Counted from the first letter of the stretch, positions 25,001 to 32,650 are shown. The stretch is 38,057 nucleotides of DNA from Acidimicrobiia bacterium (GCA_030066755.1 JASJAX010000037.1:1-38057), one strand, 5' to 3'. The notes: a model not told the origin generated them from the letters alone. A program made the numbers and translations.

Positions 25001-28000
25001 CCGGTCGCCAACGACGACGCTGTCGTCACCGATGAGGACGAGGCCATCGTGGTCGACGTGGTGGCCAACGACACCGACATCAACGACAACCTCGATCCAG
25101 CCAGCGTGGCGATCGTCGGCGAGCCGGCGAATGGGGCTGCGGCCGCCAACGGTGACGGCACGGTGACGTACACGCCGGACCCGGACTACAACGGACCCGA
25201 CTCGTTCCAGTACACGGTGTTCGACGCTGGCGGTGCATCCGACACGGCGACCGTCTTCGTCACGGTCGATCCGGTGAATGACCCTCCGGACGTCACCGAC
25301 GATCCCGACGACGAGCTCGACATCACCGTTGATGAGGATGGAACCGTCACGATCGACGTGTTTGCCAATGCAACCGATCCCGATGGTCCGCAGGATCTCG
25401 ACCCCGACAGCGTCACGGTCGTGGATCCGGGTCCCGCCAACGGAACGGCGACGTACGATCTGGGTACAGGTCTCATCACCTACACACCGGACCCGGACTT
25501 CTTCGGGACGGACACCTTCCAGTACCTGGTCTGCGATTTCTCTCCCGCATGCGACACGGCGACGGTGACGGTCACCGTGAACCCGGTGAACGATGCGCCG
25601 GTGGCGATCGCCGACACATACGTCGCGGTGGAGGACACGGTGTTGTCGGTGCCGGCGCCCGGTGTCCTGGCAAATGACTCGGATGTGGACGACGTGTCCT
25701 TGGAGGCATCGATCACCGTCAGCCCGTCCGATGGATCGATAGTCCTCAACTCCGACGGGAGTTTCACGTATACACCGAATGTCAACTTCTTCGGATCGGA
25801 TTCGTTCACCTACGACGTGTGCGACGCCGCTGGCTTGTGCGACACCGGCACCGTCGTCCTCACGGTCACGTCGGTCAATGATCCCGTGACGGCCGAGGGC
25901 GAAGCGGCATCGACGCTGGAGGACACGGAGCTTGTCGTCGACGTGTCGGTCAACGATTCGGCCGGCCCCGAAGGTGAGCTGCCGACTCTGGACTACCGAG
26001 TGGTCTCGAGTCCGAGCATCGGCGTCGTGACCAATCTCGGCGGTGCGTTCACGTACACACCGGCTGCGAACGAGTTCGGCTCGGATTCGTTCGAGTACGA
26101 GGTGTGCGACCGAGGTGACGGTGCGGATGACAGCACCGTGCTGTGTGCAACGGCCACGGTGACGCTCGAAGTGACCTCGGTGAACGATCCGGTCAGTGCC
26201 GGCGACGACGCGGCCACGACGGACGAAGACACGCCCGTGCAGATCGACATCCTGGGCAACGACTCGGCCGGTCCCGACAACGAAGCGCAGGGCCTCGAGG
26301 TCACGATCGTCACGCCGCCGACGGATGGTGCGTTCAACCTCGACACCGGTGTCTACATCCCCGACCTGAACTTCAACGGTGAGGATGCGTTCGTCTATGA
26401 GGTCTGTGACACCGGAGACGGTGTCGACGATCCGGTGCGGTCGTGCACGACGGCAACCGTGACGATCACCGTGACACCGGTGAACGACGCTCCGGTCATC
26501 ACCGAGGATCCCGACGGCGGCATCGCATTGGCCGCCAACGAGGATGGCTCGGTCGAGTTCGACGTGCTCGCCAATGTCGCCGATCCAGACGACGTGCTCG
26601 GTCCCGAGAGTGTTTCGGTGACTGATCCGCCGGACAACGGGTCGGCGAACGTCGACCCGACTTCCGGGGCGATCACGTACACACCGGATCCGGACTTCAA
26701 CGGGACCGATTCGTTCACCTACGAGGTCTGCGATACCTCGAACGCGTGTGATTCGGTGACGGTGACGGTCACGATCGCAGCTGTGAACGATGCCCCGGTG
26801 GCCGCCGCCGACGAGTACACGACGGATGAGGACACGCCGTTGGTAGTCGGCGCCCCAGGGGTGCTGGCCAACGACACGGATGTCGACGGTGACGCCCTCG
26901 CGGCCTCGAGTGCCTCGGACCCGGATCACGGCTCGGTGGCACTCAACGCCGACGGCAGCTTCACGTACACACCGGATGAGAACGACAACGGATTGGATTC
27001 GTTCACCTACGAAGTGTGCGACGGCGAGCTGTGCGACACCGGCACCGTGACCATCACAGTCAACGCCGTGAACGATCTGCCGGTGGTGGTCGATGACGAC
27101 GCAACCGTCGTTGAGGATGATTCGGTTGACATCGACGTCTTGGGCAATGACTCCGACGTAGAGGGCCTGGAGGCTGACACCGTGACGGTTGTCTTCGGGC
27201 CGGACAACGGCCATGCGGCAGTCGATGAGGACGGCATGATCACGTACGAGCCGACCGACGACTTGTTCGGCACGGACTCATTCACCTACGAGGTGTGTGA
27301 TACCGACGGAGCCTGCGACTCGGCAGTGGTTTCCGTGACGGTGACGTCGGTCAATGATCCCGTCTCGGCGGTGGCGGACGCATCGATGACCGACGAAGAC
27401 ACGCCGGTCGAGATCGACGCCGCCGCCAACGACTCGGCCGGTCCGGCCAACGAAGCGCAGGAGCTCGAGGTCTCGCTCGATGTCCCACCGTCGCACGGGT
27501 CGGTGGCCATCGTCGACAACGTTCTGGTCTACACGCCGGAAGTGAACTTCAACGGGTCGGACTCATTCGTCTACCAGGTGTGTGACACGGGTGACGGTGC
27601 CGACGATCCTGTGCCTTCTTGTGCCACGGCAACGGTGTCGATCACGGTGAACGCCGTCAACGATCTCCCCGTCGTGCGTGATGATGATGTCGAAGTCGAC
27701 GAGGACGACGTAGTCGTGATCGACGTGCTCGCCAACGACGAGGACGTCGAGGGACTGGTGTCGAGCACGGTGACGGTCACATCAGCTCCGTCCAACGGCG
27801 ATGCGACGGTCGAGCCCGACGGCACGATCACGTATGAGCCTGACGACGACTTCAACGGCACGGACTCGTTCACTTACCAGGTCTGCGACACCGACGGCGC
27901 CTGCGACACGGCCGTCGTGACCGTCACGATCAATCCGGTGAACGACGCGCCGATCGCCCGCAACGACTCCGTCCGTGTCGAGGAAGGGCGCTGGAAGACG

Positions 28001-28231
28001 ATTCGGGTCCTCTCCAACGACTCGGATGTCGATGGCGATCTGGATCCGACGTCGGTCACGGTCGTACCCGGAAGCGGCCCGACGCGCGGGACGCTCATCA
28101 ACAACGGCGATGGCACGTTCCGTTATCGGGCATATGACGATGACGGTCGAGACCGGTTCACCTACGAGGTATGTGACCTGGGGGGACTCTGTGACACGGC
28201 CGTGGTCACGATTCGAATCGACGATGACTGA
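19091..28231 (+). CDS. Giant secreted protein: beta-helix, SLLNSI repeats, C25-like peptidase, tandem-95 repeats
   Basis: A 3046-residue exported protein. A signal peptide (hydrophobic core about 14-30, cleavage likely after AQA at 36-38) is followed by a right-handed beta-helix with GGG-rich rungs (about 40-330), interrupted by eight consecutive Asp at 114-121, and a choice-of-anchor Q ending (DQRGVARP...CDVGAVEP, to about 403). Residues 466-513 and 672-735 hold perfect SLLNSI hexapeptides. A DUF11-like/pre-peptidase-like stretch (about 800-1115) leads to a C25 (gingipain)-like caspase-fold region (about 1121-1575) with TIVGGDEIIPFARIDD, candidate His1409/1411 in GSFHAHYNH and Cys1467 in TVGCNAG. 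After an Ig-like segment come 11 tandem-95/cadherin-like repeats (1970-3046). It ends in RIDDD with no LPXTG or membrane anchor. Likely a surface-associated adhesin-protease; catalytic activity is inferred. Confidence 0.88.
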   Translation: MTSGKAVGRVPRAQFIALTVLAVVVATLVPLPRSAAQAQSTVSVCSDGACDHTTLSSALHAVANGGTIEVRSDLPATNVTVDFDVTIVGAPGIRPALIGAAGHGPVLEIESPYDDDDDDDDPGPRAEVIVSDVVIRGGDHTGNGGGVRVDSATATFNRVTIEDNTSRYEGGGLYAKRGANVTIVDSAIRNNTVTKSRRDGGGVAVDSSTATIFGSTISGNTAKGGGGGVHVKWSSVDLVNSTISGNEAKGSEGGGGALVEGGSLALDSVTVTDNTAKNAAAGVRRRKGTVNIHATVIAGNQSSSSKDCQGKFHSDGYNVIGSSGLGCSGFDPTDLVAPPGQAIDPLLGPLEDNGGATETHLPLFGSPLLDVVPANGAGCLDVDQRGVARPQPVNGACDVGAVEPLAVPELANVSLTATSNRLADDPATPGVDSPPGITKLRLADIPVDRLLDAATAGGDISLSEASLLNSIGGVESVSLLNSISLLNSISLLNSISLLNSISLLNSISLLNSIKLEQVQVDIDGDGQIDGWQEIVGEDVPIQGWSLGDLFEQNPVGVSELTLDDIDLSQTGLGDLSVLGLLLGAAPLSSIPPDAYFVENPLIDSRDPGNNLSWEQENLQLWCEILGEGDAGCARFGIDPTDPSSVKGTALSDFVSLPTLEVNGADVDLESVSLLNSIDAAGQALNDASLLNSISLLNSISLLNSISLLNSISLLNSISLLNSIDVLESTSLLNSIYIGTAPDGGAALSIDGETIVCGGTCNVPDGTPLLELFRDFTAEVEDELTMGQLLVAILEGAGFPIEDYFFDIETRDLPPRGDQVRVTYTLQFDVLNSGPVPAVVDIDLPAGFKYADVPSDETTWEYTGDGSSQLLSPIITPNEDGSSVRLEAPADVGAHTIMLDAWPGFSLGEYTADATVDIGVDSATVSGGALVEIVDFGELVNGGDDTPGTATSLLAGEINLSFTGSTGDVDYWQIPAAGIDEGDQIQVLMSVDADQDLFAYRPVADLQDASGVPNSENRAALQGAPYYDNGQSLGNGTGFRSAQGQPNQLPDPDVREADANLQNLADYSAGRDDATELVEFEAGDGGAADGYVLQVASANGEPIDLPYILRARAVGEIQTTACNAHGFMSAPAGELTAALQSGVNTIFLVNEARLVDTFGPGTVGTMMGDLADLVTYLNSDNGGGDAGPDGLHAQVVYLDGLAAYAAWDANPCDPDAANDVVSAITGHLYSIGAFDTDGTGVDHITIVGGDEIIPFARIDDLTTTGNQQSYAGAIPELTPLRAAFETRHFLSDNPYCDRDPIAGWLNGELYVPDLACGRVVETPSEIARAFDNYVQFDGQLDLTTGAVAAYDFLEDLGEATVAQFDAITQSTPFEPFPADLWDRSDFAELLDDAYGPFLDDDRVPVLGSFHAHYNHYQLLPAFSSLLTENPAEFQGGDLYTTADLITQFGIADTGAGRLAGSVFLTVGCNAGVNWSDVVVGNGPGSADWAQTLARAGVAGTVASNGFAYGHPDVIAATELQHLLFVDKLDGTRTLGQALTDAKQEYFARSGVYGVYDDKVMGEFTLYGLPFYSLPSSGAPLPDVEVFELQPDATGLESVSLTITPTYELNSGSPAGDFYVVNGGTVQPGVGEQTTLVDPGVPNPTPQATPNTPVTPRAEIELSQPGKRATGAILVSLEATEIPDFDPVVVKAVTDLSTDEGEWELDDDGFPSAPLNLVTYTEGGETKQRLVIMPWWLTKDSGEAPEATVFDEFAVQIFWADDTPALTDFVAPAIERATGEMVGGSIQFEVLASDQESSVRRVNVLYSRADETDKVFQRLELVFDAGSGTWKAAGSVENQFVDHEFFVQACDTVGNCSYQLFKTKLGIVPGGGNPGPTDTSPPQILLELPPDGATFDAGDTVFTLYSCTDNLSGVASCDGDLFRNGVFVDSFDSGEQLPTAEAGEYRFEVSATDRALNVSTPVSHTFSIINTPPVANDDAVVTDEDEAIVVDVVANDTDINDNLDPASVAIVGEPANGAAAANGDGTVTYTPDPDYNGPDSFQYTVFDAGGASDTATVFVTVDPVNDPPDVTDDPDDELDITVDEDGTVTIDVFANATDPDGPQDLDPDSVTVVDPGPANGTATYDLGTGLITYTPDPDFFGTDTFQYLVCDFSPACDTATVTVTVNPVNDAPVAIADTYVAVEDTVLSVPAPGVLANDSDVDDVSLEASITVSPSDGSIVLNSDGSFTYTPNVNFFGSDSFTYDVCDAAGLCDTGTVVLTVTSVNDPVTAEGEAASTLEDTELVVDVSVNDSAGPEGELPTLDYRVVSSPSIGVVTNLGGAFTYTPAANEFGSDSFEYEVCDRGDGADDSTVLCATATVTLEVTSVNDPVSAGDDAATTDEDTPVQIDILGNDSAGPDNEAQGLEVTIVTPPTDGAFNLDTGVYIPDLNFNGEDAFVYEVCDTGDGVDDPVRSCTTATVTITVTPVNDAPVITEDPDGGIALAANEDGSVEFDVLANVADPDDVLGPESVSVTDPPDNGSANVDPTSGAITYTPDPDFNGTDSFTYEVCDTSNACDSVTVTVTIAAVNDAPVAAADEYTTDEDTPLVVGAPGVLANDTDVDGDALAASSASDPDHGSVALNADGSFTYTPDENDNGLDSFTYEVCDGELCDTGTVTITVNAVNDLPVVVDDDATVVEDDSVDIDVLGNDSDVEGLEADTVTVVFGPDNGHAAVDEDGMITYEPTDDLFGTDSFTYEVCDTDGACDSAVVSVTVTSVNDPVSAVADASMTDEDTPVEIDAAANDSAGPANEAQELEVSLDVPPSHGSVAIVDNVLVYTPEVNFNGSDSFVYQVCDTGDGADDPVPSCATATVSITVNAVNDLPVVRDDDVEVDEDDVVVIDVLANDEDVEGLVSSTVTVTSAPSNGDATVEPDGTITYEPDDDFNGTDSFTYQVCDTDGACDTAVVTVTINPVNDAPIARNDSVRVEEGRWKTIRVLSNDSDVDGDLDPTSVTVVPGSGPTRGTLINNGDGTFRYRAYDDDGRDRFTYEVCDLGGLCDTAVVTIRIDDD
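20486..20629 (+). repeat. SLLNSI hexapeptide repeats, block 1
   Basis: Seven copies of the peptide SLLNSI: one at 20486-20503 and six contiguous 18-bp units at 20522-20629. The peptide is invariant while codons vary (TCG/TCA/TCC/AGC for Ser; CTG/CTC/TTG for Leu), which points to selection on the protein rather than recent duplication. Confidence 0.95.
21104..21295 (+). repeat. SLLNSI hexapeptide repeats, block 2
   Basis: Eight further copies: one at 21104-21121, six contiguous, and one last copy ending at 21295, separated by short linkers (DAAGQALNDA, DVLEST). Codon use again varies between copies. Confidence 0.95.
24998..28228 (+). repeat. Eleven tandem-95 (cadherin-like) protein repeats
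   Basis: About 98 residues per repeat, with consensus features VNDAP at the junction, DEDT, VLANDxDVDG, a GSFTYTPDxxFNGxDSFTY core and VCDxxGxCDTATVTVTV end. Repeats 2-11 carry two Cys about 7-20 residues apart near the end, while repeat 1 has none. The many Asp in DxNDN-like positions suggest calcium binding. Confidence 0.92.
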
Positions 28232-28234
28232 TGG

Positions 28235-28272
28235 AGCCTCCCGGGGCTGGAGAACCTGGTCCCCGGGAGGCT
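28235..28272 (+). terminator. Strong hairpin terminator of the giant gene
   Basis: Perfect 12-bp stem, AGCCTCCCGGGG at 28235-28246 and CCCCGGGAGGCT at 28261-28272, with a 14-base loop, starting 3 bases after the stop codon. No T-run follows, as is common in actinobacteria. Confidence 0.75.
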
Positions 28273-28300
28273 GCAGCTCACGTCGCGGTAGCCTCCATTC

Positions 28301-28687
28301 ATGACGCTTCACCCTTTCCGCACCGCCGTCGAAGCGCGTGATCACGACGCCATGGTGGCCATGCTGCACGACGACATCGTGCTGCACAGTCCGATCGCGT
28401 TCGAGCCATTCCGGTCCAAGGCGGTCGTCGCCCGACTCCTCGGCGTGCTGCTCGAGCACGTCTTCGATGACTTCCGCTACACCGACGAGCTGGTTGCCGA
28501 CGATGGCACTCACGCCCTCGTCTTCCGCTCCCGGATCGGCGACAAGGACGTCGAGGGGCTCGACCTGGTCCGTCACGCCGACGACGGACGAATCAACGAC
28601 TTCACCGTGATGGTGCGGCCGCTCTCGGCAGCGACGGCCTTGCGCGATGCGATCGGGCCGCACTACCCGTCAATCATCGGCGGGTGA
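28301..28687 (+). CDS. SnoaL/NTF2-like small protein
   Basis: A 128-residue alpha+beta-barrel protein of the nuclear transport factor 2 superfamily: an N-terminal helix (FRTAVEARDHDAMVAMLHDD), then IVLHSPIAFEPFRSKAVV, and strands ending in VRHADDGRINDFTVMVRPL. These folds serve as small isomerases, hydrolases or ligand-binding proteins; residues for a given reaction cannot be assigned. It follows the terminator of the giant gene and has its own transcription unit, possibly with the flavoenzyme 44 bases downstream. Confidence 0.82.
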   Translation: MTLHPFRTAVEARDHDAMVAMLHDDIVLHSPIAFEPFRSKAVVARLLGVLLEHVFDDFRYTDELVADDGTHALVFRSRIGDKDVEGLDLVRHADDGRINDFTVMVRPLSAATALRDAIGPHYPSIIGG

Positions 28688-28731
28688 GCCATCTGACACG
28701 TCCCTGGTCATCGGCGGCGTAGGGTGAAACG

Positions 28732-29901
28732 GTGACCGATCACGAGATCGCCATCGTCGGAGCCGGCCTCATCGGCGCTGCCGCGGCCCGCCACGCGGCA
28801 CTCGCTGGGCTCGACGTCGTGCTGATTGGCCCGGGCGAGCCCGCAGATCCAACCGATCACGATGGCCCGTTTGCGAGCCACCACGACTCGGGGCGGATCA
28901 CCCGCCATCTCGACTCGTCAGCCGTGTGGGCGGAGCTCGCGGCGCGGTCGATCGCTGAATACCCGTCCATCGCTGCGGCGTCGGGCAGTGAGTTCCACCA
29001 TCCCGTCGGTGTCCTGTGGGCGGATCGTGGGCCCGGCGGACTCGACGACCTTGCGTGGTCGTCCGAGCAGTACGACGTGGCGTTCGAGGAGATCACAGCC
29101 GGAGACGACCCGCGGGCCGTGCCATGGCGCTTCTCCGACGACCACGCCGTTGGCTTCGAGCCGGCACCGGCGGGCTACATCGATCCCCGACGCATGGTGG
29201 CCGCCCAGCGCGCCGCTGCCCGAGCTGCGGGGGCAACGACGGACGATGGGGTCGTCGAGCATCTGACCCGCGGCCACGACGACGTCACCATTCACCTTCG
29301 CGCCGGTGAGGAGATCACCGCCGCCCAGGTCATCGTGGCCACAGGTGCCTACACCGCCTTTCTGCTCCGATCGATCGTCCATCTCCCAATCGTGCCGATC
29401 ACCGCCGCCATCATCCTCGGCGAGGTGACGCCCGATGTCGCCGCCGCTCTCCACACCATGCCGGCGATGATCCACCGGATTGGCGACGGTGACTACGTCG
29501 ATGTGTACGCCGTTCCTCCGGTGCAGTACCCGGACGGTCGGTGGTACATCAAGCTCGGTGCCGAGGTGCTGCCCGAGGTCGAGCTCCGGTCATCGGCCGC
29601 GGTCAACGAGTGGATGGCGGGAGCCGCAGACGAATGGCAATCACACCTGCGTACATCGCTCCAGTCGGTCTTGCCCGACATTGAGTTCGTGTCCACCGCA
29701 GTCAAGCCCTGCATGTACGCCCGGACGCCAACGCACTTCCCGTTTGTCGATCGAATCGATGACCGGTTGTTCGTCGCTGCCGGCGGGAACGGGCGAGCGG
29801 CAAAGAGCGCCGACGCCATCGGCTCTCTCGTCGTCAGCCTCACGAGCGCCGGCCGGTGGGCCGATGCATTCGACCACGAGGTGTTCCGTGTTCCTCGTTG
29901 A
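28732..29901 (+). CDS. FAD-dependent amine oxidase (sarcosine oxidase-like)
   Basis: A 389-residue flavoenzyme of the DAO family. The N-terminal Rossmann motif is IVGAGLIGAAAARHAALAG (FAD ADP-binding). The C-terminal part has KPCMYARTPTHFPFVDR, which matches the covalent-flavin segment of monomeric sarcosine oxidase and N-methyltryptophan oxidase, with Cys327 as the probable 8a-S-cysteinyl attachment site; AAGGNGRAAKSA follows. It would oxidise a secondary amine such as an N-methyl amino acid, releasing H2O2; the substrate is unknown. The start is GTG at 28732. Confidence 0.85.
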   Translation: MTDHEIAIVGAGLIGAAAARHAALAGLDVVLIGPGEPADPTDHDGPFASHHDSGRITRHLDSSAVWAELAARSIAEYPSIAAASGSEFHHPVGVLWADRGPGGLDDLAWSSEQYDVAFEEITAGDDPRAVPWRFSDDHAVGFEPAPAGYIDPRRMVAAQRAAARAAGATTDDGVVEHLTRGHDDVTIHLRAGEEITAAQVIVATGAYTAFLLRSIVHLPIVPITAAIILGEVTPDVAAALHTMPAMIHRIGDGDYVDVYAVPPVQYPDGRWYIKLGAEVLPEVELRSSAAVNEWMAGAADEWQSHLRTSLQSVLPDIEFVSTAVKPCMYARTPTHFPFVDRIDDRLFVAAGGNGRAAKSADAIGSLVVSLTSAGRWADAFDHEVFRVPR

Positions 29902-29958
29902 TCGACCGGGCTGCGGATGGGGGAGCACAGCGATGTCGTCGACCCGAGGGGAGTGAAC

Positions 29959-30705
29959 GTGTTTCCATTGGACCTGGCGGTGCGAACCGTCCGTTTGTCG
30001 CGATACGCCTACCGGTCACGAGATGCGGCGGCGTCCGCCGTTGCCGATGAGGGCCTGGCTGCCTTTCGTTTCTTCGATGGTCCGAGCACCCAGGCGCTGA
30101 CGGCGGCCTCGGATCAGCATGTCTTTCTCGCTTTCCGAGGAACCGAATCGCGTAGCCCTGTCGACTGGTCGCGCGACGCACAGTTCGTTCCGCAGGTCGG
30201 AGAACTCGGCGGGCGGGTCCACTCAGGGTTCCGGGCGGCGCTGAACGAGGTGTGGGTTGCCGTGGAGGCGAGTATCGAGTCCGCCGGTCGGCCGATTGTG
30301 GTGACCGGCCACAGCCTCGGGGCGGGGTTGGCGGTCCTGGCTGCGGCTCGAGCCATCGATGCGGGCCTTCCCGTCGAGTCAGTGTTTCTCTACGGCTCTC
30401 CTCGGCCGGGCCTGGCCGATTTCCGGACGGCGTACGACCGTCTGCTCCAGTCGGTCACGTTCAACGTGATCAACCACATCGACCTCGTCACACGCGTTCC
30501 GTTCCTTGCGCAGGGGTTTCGTCACGTTGGTCGCCGTATGTACTTCGATGCGCTGGGTGCGTTCCACGAAGATGCCGGGGCGTGGCACATCGCACGGGAC
30601 GACTTGCGTTACCGCCTCCGTCACTTCGGCAGGATCCAGTCGATCGGGCTCAACCCCCACGCCATCAGCGCCTACGTCAACGCGGTCGAGGCGCTCCGTC
30701 GGTGA
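29959..30705 (+). CDS. Class 3 lipase family alpha/beta hydrolase
   Basis: A 248-residue serine hydrolase. FLAFRGTESRSPVDWSRD is the typical fungal-lipase-family entry segment, and GHSLGAGLAV carries the nucleophile Ser119; YGSPRPG and NHIDLVTRVP supply the probable Asp region, with a C-terminal His likely near HIARDDLRYRLRHF. No signal peptide is seen, so it may act in the cytoplasm or at the membrane. I chose GTG 29959 because GAGGGGA lies 7 bases before it; an ATG at 29917 would add 14 residues. The substrate may be a lipid ester; unproven. Confidence 0.83.
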   Translation: MFPLDLAVRTVRLSRYAYRSRDAAASAVADEGLAAFRFFDGPSTQALTAASDQHVFLAFRGTESRSPVDWSRDAQFVPQVGELGGRVHSGFRAALNEVWVAVEASIESAGRPIVVTGHSLGAGLAVLAAARAIDAGLPVESVFLYGSPRPGLADFRTAYDRLLQSVTFNVINHIDLVTRVPFLAQGFRHVGRRMYFDALGAFHEDAGAWHIARDDLRYRLRHFGRIQSIGLNPHAISAYVNAVEALRR

Positions 30706-30748
30706 TCGTGGCTGGCATGAGGAGGCGTGTCGGCCGATACTCCCGGTC

Positions 30749-31729
30749 ATGAACCCCGATCCCGTTCCCGGCGTGGTGTGGCGCGCCTCGACGAAGGACG
30801 AGCTCGATTGCCTCGAAGCCTTCTACCGAGGCTGGGAAGGCGACTTCTCGATCCCGTATCGAACGTCGCGAGGCGAACTCGAGCATTGGATGGACGACCC
30901 GAACGTGGAGCTCGAGCGGGACACCCGGATCGCAGTGACCGCCGATGGCGAGATCGTTGCAGCTGCATGGGTGTTCGCCGGCTCCCGGTCGGACCGGAAG
31001 CATCGGGCGATCGTGATGACCGCGGCCCGCGCCGACCACGCCGAATGCGAGCGGCCGGCGATCCGATGGGGCGAGCAGGTTGCCCGCAGCAGGTTCGCCG
31101 AATACGACGACGACCTCGAGCGGATCGTTCGCAGCTTCGCCGAGACCCACGAGACGTCGCGGATCGGCGCCTTCGAATCCGAGGGCTACGAGATCGTTCG
31201 CTACTTCGTTGACATGACTCGCCGCCTCGATCGGATGATTCCCGAGGTTCCGCTTCCCGACGAGGTTGAGATCCTGCCCTGGGACAACCGCTGGGTCCCA
31301 TCGACGCACGAAGCGCATCGCGAGGCTTTCACCGATCACTGGGGATCGGTGCCGCCTTCGCTCGACGAGTTCGCCCACTGGGTCGAGGCACCGAACTTCC
31401 GGCCGGACCTGTCATTCGTGGCCGTCGCCGAGGGTCGGGTCGTCTCGTACAGCCTCAACGGCGTGTACCCGGAGGACTTCGACCACCGCGGGATGCGTGA
31501 AGGCTGGATCGACACGCTGGGCACCCGCCGCGCCTGGCGCAAACGTGGTCTTGCGTCGGCATTGATCACCGAGTCGATGCGCGCATTTGCCGCCGACGGA
31601 CTCGATCACGCAACACTCGGCGTCGACGCCGCCAGCCCGACCGGCGCCTTCGGCCTCTACGAGTCACTGGGCTTCGAAGAGCACTCGCAATCGGTCTCGC
31701 TGGTCAAGGAAGTAGCGAGTAGCGAGTAG
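30749..31729 (+). CDS. Tandem GNAT N-acetyltransferase
   Basis: A 326-residue protein with two GNAT folds, as in mycothiol synthase MshD-like and similar enzymes. The N-terminal half (about 1-160) contains DGEIVAAAWVFAG but a degenerate acetyl-CoA motif. The C-terminal half has AVAEGRVVSYSLNGVYPED, the acetyl-CoA motif TRRAWRKRGLASALI and LGVDAASPTGAFGLYESLGF. The C-terminal lobe is the likely active one. The acceptor amine is unknown, and I do not assign it as MshD. The last codons run into a GTAGCGA heptad repeat (VASSE end), so the C-terminus may have been extended by the repeat. Confidence 0.85.
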   Translation: MNPDPVPGVVWRASTKDELDCLEAFYRGWEGDFSIPYRTSRGELEHWMDDPNVELERDTRIAVTADGEIVAAAWVFAGSRSDRKHRAIVMTAARADHAECERPAIRWGEQVARSRFAEYDDDLERIVRSFAETHETSRIGAFESEGYEIVRYFVDMTRRLDRMIPEVPLPDEVEILPWDNRWVPSTHEAHREAFTDHWGSVPPSLDEFAHWVEAPNFRPDLSFVAVAEGRVVSYSLNGVYPEDFDHRGMREGWIDTLGTRRAWRKRGLASALITESMRAFAADGLDHATLGVDAASPTGAFGLYESLGFEEHSQSVSLVKEVASSE

Positions 31730-31836
31730 CCACCTCGCGCGTTCGGTCTGAGAAGGCAACACCTTTTCGTACTGGCGACTGGAAGCGAGCGCAGCGAGCG
31801 TACTGGCGACTGGCGACTCGGCCGAGTCGAAGCCTC
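31709..31836. repeat. Heptad repeats and 16-bp palindrome between convergent genes
   Basis: GTAGCGA repeats at the GNAT 3' end (about 31709-31729) and units GTACTGG, CGACTGG at 31769-31782 and 31800-31813 flanking a CGAGCGCAGCGAGCG segment. CGACTCGGCCGAGTCG at 31814-31829 is a perfect 16-bp palindrome. This whole space between the convergent GNAT and DsrE-like genes shows no gene and probably ends transcription from both sides. Confidence 0.8.
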
Positions 31837-31841
31837 GGCCG

Positions 31842-32369
31842 CTACACAAACATCGACACGTCTGCCTCGGCGGCGAAGTCGAGGAACGCAGCAGCGCCGG
31901 CGATGTCGCAGCCCTGGATCAGGTCGGACTCGTCCACATTCATGACGCCCATGGTCGTCGCGCACGCGAAGAACTTGACGCCGAGGCCCTGCGCCATCTC
32001 GATGAACTCGGGGACCCCGGGCATCCGAGCGTCGCTCATCCAGCGTTTCATCACCTTGGTTGCTGCGGCAGTTGCGCCGGGGACGGCCCCGAGCATGTTC
32101 GGCAGCTGGATGGGACCGGCAGGGTTCGCCAGCGAGGCAACCTTCAGCTTCTCGAATCGATCCTGGTGCAGGATGTCGAGTCCGTAGAACGTGAAGTAGA
32201 TACCGGCGTCCCACCCGAGGCTCGCCGCGGTCGTGGCGAGGATGAGCGGTGGGTAGGCCTGGTCGAGCGTTCCTTTCGAGGCGACGAGGGCGATCCGCTT
32301 GGGACGTGGCACGGCCTCCGGCGCGCCGTCGGGCGCCGCAACGGCCGTGAGTTCCGGTGCAGCCGTCAT
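31842..32369 (-). CDS. DsrE/DsrF-like sulfur-relay family protein
   Basis: A 175-residue protein of the DsrE superfamily: RIALVASKGTLDQAYPPLILATTAASLG, YFTFYGLDIL, and a Cys-containing segment FFACATTMGVMN with a further Cys at QGCDIAG. Family members carry sulfur as persulfide in sulfur relays (TusBCD, DsrEFH). The reading starts at ATG 32367-32369, overlapping the TusA-like stop codon by one base (TGATG), so the two are translationally coupled. A role with the TusA-like protein in moving sulfur made or used by the cysteine synthase-like enzyme is inferred from the operon. Confidence 0.88.
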   Translation of the reverse strand: MTAAPELTAVAAPDGAPEAVPRPKRIALVASKGTLDQAYPPLILATTAASLGWDAGIYFTFYGLDILHQDRFEKLKVASLANPAGPIQLPNMLGAVPGATAAATKVMKRWMSDARMPGVPEFIEMAQGLGVKFFACATTMGVMNVDESDLIQGCDIAGAAAFLDFAAEADVSMFV

Positions 32370-32623
32370 CACGCGGCTCCCTTCTCGAGATAGAACACCT
32401 GGGTCGTGCCGTTGTCGTCGGTTGAGAGCAACGTGTCGCCGCGCTGGCGAGCCATTGCAGGAATGTCCTCCAACGCACCCGGATCCGTGGTGATGAGCTC
32501 GAGGATGTCGCCGGCTTCGAGCTTGCCGAGTGCGAGCGCGGCCTTGTAGACGGGCAGCGGGCACAGCAGGCCGGAGCAGTCGAGGGTGTCGGTTGCGGCG
32601 ATCGGCTGGTTGTCGATGGTCAT
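32369..32623 (-). CDS. TusA-like sulfur carrier
   Basis: An 84-residue protein with the conserved LDCSGLLCPLPVYKAALAL motif. Cys21 in CPLP is the persulfide-carrying residue; Cys16 is an extra Cys. The C-terminal part (LELITTDPGALEDIPAMARQ) matches the TusA fold. AGAAGGAAC lies about 8 bases before the ATG. It delivers sulfur between proteins in tRNA thiolation or sulfur metabolism; the exact relay here is unknown. It is 27 bases downstream of the cysteine synthase-like gene in the same operon. Confidence 0.92.
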   Translation of the reverse strand: MTIDNQPIAATDTLDCSGLLCPLPVYKAALALGKLEAGDILELITTDPGALEDIPAMARQRGDTLLSTDDNGTTQVFYLEKGAA

Positions 32624-32650
32624 TGACTTCGTTCCTTCTCGTGTTGGTCG

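Noticed and set aside
23921-27214. A 1097-codon open frame antisense to the giant protein gene
   Set aside because: It is a by-product of the repetitive, GAC/GTC-rich tandem-95 coding sequence; composition is Arg/Val/His-rich without any domain, and the opposite strand has clear repeats, signal peptide and codon pattern.
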